Positions 60,347 to 64,000 of a DNA stretch of 64,000 nucleotides are shown here, one piece after another. The notes under the pieces were generated by a model. It ran no database searches, was not told where the DNA came from, and saw only the letters and a list, made by a program, of their open reading frames with translations. Source of the stretch: Salegentibacter sp. R32 (GTDB lineage: Bacteria; Bacteroidota; Bacteroidia; Flavobacteriales; Flavobacteriaceae); contig NZ_RXOM01000003.1 in NCBI RefSeq assembly GCF_008692195.1, positions 101,446 through 165,445 of the forward strand. Direction: 5' to 3'. The first letter of the stretch is position 1; each line of letters begins with the position of its first letter. A program made the translations under genes and the position numbers.

Positions 60347-60970
60347 ATGAAAAAGATAAATAAAATAATTTTACTGCTTATCACTATAGTAGCAGTTGCT
60401 TGTAGCGGAGAGCCCACTTTACAATCCTATTATGTAGATAATCAAGAAAACGACAATTTTGTAGTTTTAGATGTTCCATCAAGTTTGTTTTTAGGTGATA
60501 ACTCAAATCTTTCTAAAGAAGACAGAAAAGCCCTAAAATCAATTAGAAAAGCAAACGTATTAGCTTTTCCGGTGAACGATAAAAATACAGAAGCCTACCA
60601 AACTGAAAAATCTACGGTAGAATCCATTTTAAAAGATGAAAAATATAAAGTTTTAATGAAATTTGGAAGTTCTGGTAGAAACGTAAGAGTGATGTATTTA
60701 GGAGAAGAAAAAGCAATAGACGAAGTTATTGTTTATGCCAATGATGATTCAAAAGGTTTTGCCGTTGCACGTTTATTGGGTGATGATATGAATTTTTCAG
60801 CCTTAATGAAGGTAATGAAGTCCGCTTCAGAAGGAGATGTTGACGTTAATTTGGATGTTCTAGGAGATTTCGGAAAACAGATAGAAGAGAAATCAGGAAA
60901 GGAAACTAAACATCGCGATAGCCTTAAAATTGATGATAACGTGAGCATAGAAGTAGAAACTACCAATTAA
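60347..60970 (+). CDS. DUF4252 lipoprotein (paralogue of preceding gene)
   Basis: A 207-residue SPII lipoprotein (lipidated Cys19 in VAVAC) with the same DUF4252 core as the preceding gene: NDNFVVLDVPSSLFLG, RKANVLAFPVND, YKVLMKFGSSGRNVRV, and the GDDMNFSALMKVMKS strand. The C-terminus is longer and charged (SGKETKHRDSLKIDD). It is eight bases downstream of its paralogue, so the pair comes from tandem duplication and likely works together at the envelope. Confidence 0.87.
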   Translation: MKKINKIILLLITIVAVACSGEPTLQSYYVDNQENDNFVVLDVPSSLFLGDNSNLSKEDRKALKSIRKANVLAFPVNDKNTEAYQTEKSTVESILKDEKYKVLMKFGSSGRNVRVMYLGEEKAIDEVIVYANDDSKGFAVARLLGDDMNFSALMKVMKSASEGDVDVNLDVLGDFGKQIEEKSGKETKHRDSLKIDDNVSIEVETTN

Positions 60971-60998
60971 ACTAAACTTTACCTTTCCTAATAAAAGT

Positions 60999-61024
60999 AA
61001 AGCGAGTCCACTGTGGCTCGCTTT
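60999..61024 (+). terminator. Terminator of the ECF sigma operon
   Basis: AAAGCGAG and CTCGCTTT pair, with an inner CCAC/GTGG helix offset by one bulged T, then a T run. It is 28 bases past the last DUF4252 stop codon. Confidence 0.78.
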
Positions 61025-61058
61025 TATATACTTTAATAATAATAGAAAATTTTAATTA

Positions 61059-61475
61059 TTATATACTAATTAATAAAAAGCTAGATACACCAGGATTTTC
61101 ACAATACCACTCGTAGTAATAATTTAAAATACTAGAAGTACAGTTACTGGTAGCTATCCAAGATCCGGTAGGAGGTCCAATTATAAAAGAAGGACATATT
61201 AAACAATTAGCGGAAGGTGATGTAAAAATAGCATTACTGGTCATTATATGAATTCCTATTATTTCTGTAGTACCCGGATTTGTGGTGTTAACAGGTATTG
61301 TAGCTCCTGCGGGTACAGTTACTGATTGAAAATTTCCACCCTTACTGCAAATTTGGCGATTTTCAACTCTTAATAAAATATCACAAGGAGAATTATTTTT
61401 TACATGAACAGTTTGTTGAGCATAACTCGACAGCCCGGTTACTACCAAGAAAAACAACAATAAAAGTTTTTTCAT
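61059..61475 (-). CDS. Small Cys-rich secreted protein (copy B of a pair)
   Basis: Unrecognised 138-residue protein with a Sec signal peptide (MKKLLLLFFLVVTGLSSYAQ). Six cysteines remain in the mature part, with NNSPC just after cleavage, a second Cys about 15 residues later, a VPAG turn, NCLIC, and EWYC near the end. This layout matches the 128-residue protein at 19473, but the sequences otherwise diverge strongly. The start context AACCAATTTATTATG and the upstream block are shared with copy A. Function unknown; secreted disulfide-bonded effector, adhesin fragment or inhibitor are all possible. Confidence 0.72.
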   Translation of the reverse strand: MKKLLLLFFLVVTGLSSYAQQTVHVKNNSPCDILLRVENRQICSKGGNFQSVTVPAGATIPVNTTNPGTTEIIGIHIMTSNAIFTSPSANCLICPSFIIGPPTGSWIATSNCTSSILNYYYEWYCENPGVSSFLLISI

Positions 61476-61555
61476 AATAAATTGGTTTTAAAGGTTAATA
61501 ATGAAAAATATAATTGTAACGGCTTAACCGAATACTTTATGCCAATTTTATAAAA

Positions 61556-61589
61556 AACTACAACAGAGTGGGGAAGATAGGTTGCAGTT
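61556..61589 (-). promoter_or_regulatory. Inverted repeat upstream of small secreted gene B (putative operator)
   Basis: AACTACAAC (61556-61564) and GTTGCAGTT (61581-61589), one mismatch between arms, surround 16 bases that contain GTGGGG. The near arm is 81 bases from the start codon, the same placement as in copy A. Confidence 0.55.
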
Positions 61590-61776
61590 AACTTAAAACT
61601 AACGTTTTGATTACGTTAAAGTATGAATAAATATAAAATAAAAATGTTAATTATAAATACAATTATTAAAAAAAATGCTTTTTATCGAAATGAAAGGCAC
61701 TTAAACTTTCTTGGTTATTTGTATTGTTAATTAATTTTATATACCAATTTTAGTTTTCTAAATAAATAATAAACCA

Positions 61777-61807
61777 AAAAACCATCCTAAAATCTAGGAT
61801 GGTTTTT
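61777..61807 (-). terminator. tRNA-type terminator, copy B
   Basis: A perfect 13-bp stem AAAAACCATCCTA/TAGGATGGTTTTT with a 5-base loop, same as at 20163, five bases past the tRNA 3' end. Confidence 0.82.
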
Positions 61808-61811
61808 GGTG

Positions 61812-61855
61812 TAGCGAGACCGAGATTTGAACTCGGGACCTCCGGGTTATGAACC
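61812..61855 (-). pseudogene. tRNA-Met 3' remnant: integrative element attachment site
   Basis: Read leftward, the anticodon loop TTCATAA (anticodon CAT) is followed by stem CCCGG, variable AGGTC, the T arm CCGAG-TTCAAAT-CTCGG, acceptor strand TCTCGCT and discriminator A. The 5' side fails: the partner strand of the anticodon stem reads GTAGG instead of CCGGG, and no D arm or 5' acceptor follows. So homology breaks in the anticodon loop or stem, a typical crossover point for tyrosine integrases. The intact tRNA should lie at the other end of the element, beyond the window. Confidence 0.8.
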
Positions 61856-62038
61856 TACTCAAATAGCTATATAAAACAATGTAAAATATATTAAATTGTA
61901 TGATTATCAGTTAATTATATGTTTTATGGTTTTATTTAAATAATGTTAAAATCAAATTATTCTGTACCTATTCTGTACCCATTTTGTACCCTTTTTTAAA
62001 CTAATTATTTATATTTATGTAATTCTAATTAATTGAGT
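61856..62038. other. Left end of integrative element, AT-rich, with integrase-proximal repeats
   Basis: Very AT-rich sequence between the tRNA remnant and the integrase. The only structure seen is the run of three 11-base repeats at 61960-61992. No coding sequence. Confidence 0.6.
61960..61992 (+). repeat. Three 11-base tandem repeats before the integrase
   Basis: TTCTGTACCTA, TTCTGTACCCA and TTTTGTACCCT are adjacent with a strict 11-base period and end 46 bases before the integrase ATG. One helical turn spacing puts TGTACC on the same DNA face, as expected for arm-type integrase sites or an autoregulatory operator. Confidence 0.65.
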
Positions 62039-63370
62039 ATGTCTAATATAAAAATTGTTTTGCGGAAAAATAAGATAAGAAAAGATGGAAGAATTCCTCT
62101 TGCATTGAGAATTTCTGAAAATTACAAAACTAATTATAAGTGGATTGGTCAATATGTTTTCGAAAAAGATTGGGATGAAAAAGCAGGAAAAGCGAAAAGA
62201 AGCCATCCAAATTCACAAAAGTTGAACAATTTTTTAATGAAGAAATTGAGTGAAGTGAATGACATATTTTTTGAATCTAAAGATCAGGTTAGCCCGAAAC
62301 AGGTAAAGCAAAAACTAAAAGGAACCTACGGACAAAAATCTTTTTTTGAGCTAGCCGCAGAGCGTATAATGGAAAAATATGAAAGAGGAACATTTTCCGT
62401 CGCTAAGGCTGAATTATCTATTCTCTATAACCTGGAGGAATTTTTAAATCTAAAAAGAATTAAAAATAAATCAGCCGTTATTAAGTCTATAAATGAGCGT
62501 CGCTTGCACCGAATTAGTGAGGCAAGGCTTAACAAATATAGTTGGTTAGATGGTGTAGATCATTTCAAAAATAGTAAGGTTCTAGCGTTTCGGGATATTG
62601 ATGAAGTTTTCATTAATAAATATAAAACATTTTGTCATTCTTACTTAGGGCAAAAAACCAGAACTATTACTAATCAACTTATTTTGATTAGAACTCTTTT
62701 CAATTTAGCCATTAAGGAAGGAATTATTGAGCGAAAATTTTACCCTTTTGCTGGTGATAAGGAGAAAATTAGAATTGGTTCTGGTAATAAGATAGGATTA
62801 AGCACAGAAGAAGTTGAAAAAATAGAAAAACTGAAGTTGGAGGAAAATAGTTCTATTTGGCACACTCATAATGTTTGGCTATTTTCTTTTTATTTTGCTG
62901 GGATTCGTATTTCTGATGTTGTCAAAATAAAATGGTCGGATTTTAAGGATAATCGACTTTATTATATAATGAATAAAAATGAAAAAGCACTCAGCCTTAA
63001 AATTCCTGCGAAAGCAAAAAAAATTTTAGAATACTATAAAAAAGAGAAAAAACTTAATAAAGGTTATGTCTTTCCGTTCCTTAGAAATACGGATGCCAAT
63101 GATGCTGAACAAATCTATATAAGAACAAAAAGTGTTACTAAGGTCTTTAATAAATGCCTAAAGCAAATTGCCAAGGAATGTGAGATTGAAAAAAACTTAT
63201 CTAATCACATCGCTAGGCATAGCTTCGGTAATATAGCTGGTGATCGTATTCATCCTTTAATGCTACAAAAGCTCTATCGCCATAGTGATTTAAAGACTAC
63301 TTTGAATTATCAAGCCAATTTTATTCATAGAGATGCAGATGATGCACTTGATGAAGTAATAAATTTTTAA
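62039..63370 (+). CDS. int: Tyrosine-family site-specific integrase
   Basis: A 443-residue recombinase that would catalyse integration and excision of a mobile element at the tRNA-Met gene. The N-terminal arm-binding fold (about 1-60, with KWIGQYVFEKDWDEKAGKAK) is of the Bacteroidota type, the core-binding SAM-like domain fills about 98-225 and the catalytic domain about 255-440. Catalytic residues are Arg290 (AGIRISDV), His390 and Arg393 (NHIARHSFG), His415 (YRHSDLKTT) and nucleophile Tyr424. I use the ATG at 62039; a TTG two codons upstream is less likely. No excisionase or cargo gene is visible before the window ends. Confidence 0.95.
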   Translation: MSNIKIVLRKNKIRKDGRIPLALRISENYKTNYKWIGQYVFEKDWDEKAGKAKRSHPNSQKLNNFLMKKLSEVNDIFFESKDQVSPKQVKQKLKGTYGQKSFFELAAERIMEKYERGTFSVAKAELSILYNLEEFLNLKRIKNKSAVIKSINERRLHRISEARLNKYSWLDGVDHFKNSKVLAFRDIDEVFINKYKTFCHSYLGQKTRTITNQLILIRTLFNLAIKEGIIERKFYPFAGDKEKIRIGSGNKIGLSTEEVEKIEKLKLEENSSIWHTHNVWLFSFYFAGIRISDVVKIKWSDFKDNRLYYIMNKNEKALSLKIPAKAKKILEYYKKEKKLNKGYVFPFLRNTDANDAEQIYIRTKSVTKVFNKCLKQIAKECEIEKNLSNHIARHSFGNIAGDRIHPLMLQKLYRHSDLKTTLNYQANFIHRDADDALDEVINF

Positions 63371-64000
63371 AAAGGTGGAATTTGTTTAAAAATTTCTTCA
63401 TTCTTTGAGTACTATATATTACTTGTACGGCATGGTCAATTATATCTCTATTGATCTTTGGTAATATCGTATATTCCTAATATACTATAATATAACTTAT
63501 AATTTAATAGGACTTAGCTATTTGAATTAAGATTTGGGGTAATGGTTGTTATAATAATTAGATAAGGACTTTCAAAGACTACAAAGATATTACTTTTTAA
63601 CTTTACTGTTTCTATATCAGTGTAATAATTACTATCCAGAGCGCATACAAAGAATTTTAGGTTTTATAAGAATAAGTCTAAAATCAATCCACAATGCTTT
63701 ATTATTAAATCTTATCATCGATGAACAATTTATCGTGTGCTTTTTTAAAAATTTCTTGATAAGAGTAAATCTTTCCTAAGTTCAAATAATATCATCACTT
63801 TAAATGATAATAAATAATATTCTTTAAGATGTCTTGTGTAATAATAATTTAGGGGCTAGCATTAATTTTTTTATTGAATATCCGTAATTAGTCATATCCT
63901 GTGATTCCAGCAATGACGAGCCTATCGAAAAGCTTCTCCCCAAAATATCTTCGGTTTAGCTTATAGATGAATTCATTCAGGTATAATTGAAGGTACTTTC
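63371..64000. other. Gene-free AT-rich stretch after the integrase
   Basis: About 630 bases with no open frame longer than a few dozen codons on either strand. Near the end, GTGATTCCAGCAATGACGAG (63901-63920) followed by CCTATCGAAAAGCT repeats the words of the dispersed elements at 24759, 48601 and 50473. Nothing else is recognised; it may be element DNA or a decayed region. Confidence 0.6.

Larger units (their letters stand above)
61476..61834 (-). repeat. Conserved upstream block, copy B (partner at 19860-20220)
   Basis: Aligns end to end with 19860-20220. Shared marks, in transcription order, are the tRNA fragment, the hairpin, a segment with AACGTTTT and TGTTAATTATAA, the inverted repeat (here 61556-61589), TTCGGTTAAGCC and the leader AACCAATTTATTATG. 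No open frame is seen. Beyond 61834 the similarity ends, because copy B continues further into the tRNA. Confidence 0.85.

Noticed and set aside
20220..61811. The interval between the two tRNA scraps as one giant integrative element
   Set aside because: It is filled with core genes (aroC, ung, ppk1, acn, mutS2) and has no element genes; unlinked copies are more likely.
61812..61881. Complete tRNA-Met gene
   Set aside because: Only the 3' half folds; the anticodon stem partner, D arm and 5' acceptor strand are missing.
63371..64000. Cargo genes of the integrative element
   Set aside because: No open frame of useful length exists on either strand before the window ends.

Overview
The window is a low-GC, gene-dense stretch of a Bacteroidota chromosome, most likely a marine-type member of the Flavobacteriaceae. 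Signs of this are the promoter pattern TTG-N19-TAnnTTTG without Shine-Dalgarno leaders (perfect copies before rpsF and priA), SPII lipoproteins with Asp-rich export signals after the Cys, a large secreted protein with a type IX secretion C-terminal domain, DUF4252/DUF1835/DUF6495 proteins, a fused two-domain E1 dehydrogenase, a Bacteroidota-type tyrosine integrase, and intergenic palindromes of the kind scattered through flavobacterial genomes. No closer assignment is possible from the sequence alone.

Layout. 1-9.9 kb: a gene cut by the left edge, a Sir2 deacylase, a TrmH-like methyltransferase, two secreted proteins, a long DEAD-box helicase, RdgB, RlmH, NadC, a YihY membrane protein, and a secreted chalcone-isomerase-like and DUF2147 pair. 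10-19.3 kb: OsmC, PriA, an orphan LytTR regulator, the rpsF-rpsR-rplI operon, a MacB-type permease, HisS and a D-2-hydroxyacid dehydrogenase. 19.4-21 kb: a small Cys-rich secreted protein with an unusual conserved upstream block ending in a tRNA scrap, and a surface lipoprotein. 21-28 kb: an LpxH-like phosphoesterase, AroC, a dicarboxylate symporter, a DCC protein coupled to MutS2, Ung and a small membrane protein. 28.3-34.4 kb: a leftward six-gene run (2OG oxygenase, SUI1/YciH, DUF1835, nucleoside phosphorylase, Ppk1 and a signal-less solute-binding protein). 34.5-45.5 kb: a fibronectin-repeat T9SS cargo protein, a three-part phosphatase/TPR/sulfotransferase protein, fused E1, two lipoproteins, HPF and aconitase. 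45.6-50.4 kb: an ArsC-fold protein, a minimal DEAD helicase, a thioesterase and RmuC. 50.6-57.3 kb: a complete vitamin B12 uptake locus. 57.3-61 kb: an S41 protease and an ECF sigma operon with two DUF4252 proteins. 61-64 kb: a second small Cys-rich secreted gene with the same upstream block, a tRNA-Met 3' remnant, and an integrase starting an integrative element that runs past the right edge.

How genes work together. The clearest system is cobalamin import. A cobalamin riboswitch (about 53.8-54.0 kb) leads the outer-membrane receptor BtuB and a BtuG-like surface beta-propeller, while the divergent btuF-btuC-btuD genes supply the periplasmic binding protein and inner-membrane ABC importer. 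The ECF sigma, its membrane partner and the two DUF4252 proteins form an apparent self-contained operon. The rpsF-rpsR-rplI trio is the ordinary ribosomal operon.

The strangest signal is a pair of loci 41 kb apart (19.5-20.2 kb and 61.1-61.9 kb). In both, a rapidly diverging small Cys-rich secreted protein sits downstream of a roughly 360-base non-coding block that is far more conserved than the protein. Each block ends in a terminator and a piece of the same tRNA 3' end. A shared inverted-repeat motif about 80 bases upstream of both start codons recurs a third time beside the first locus. This looks like a tRNA-linked cassette with a fixed regulatory leader and a variable secreted product.
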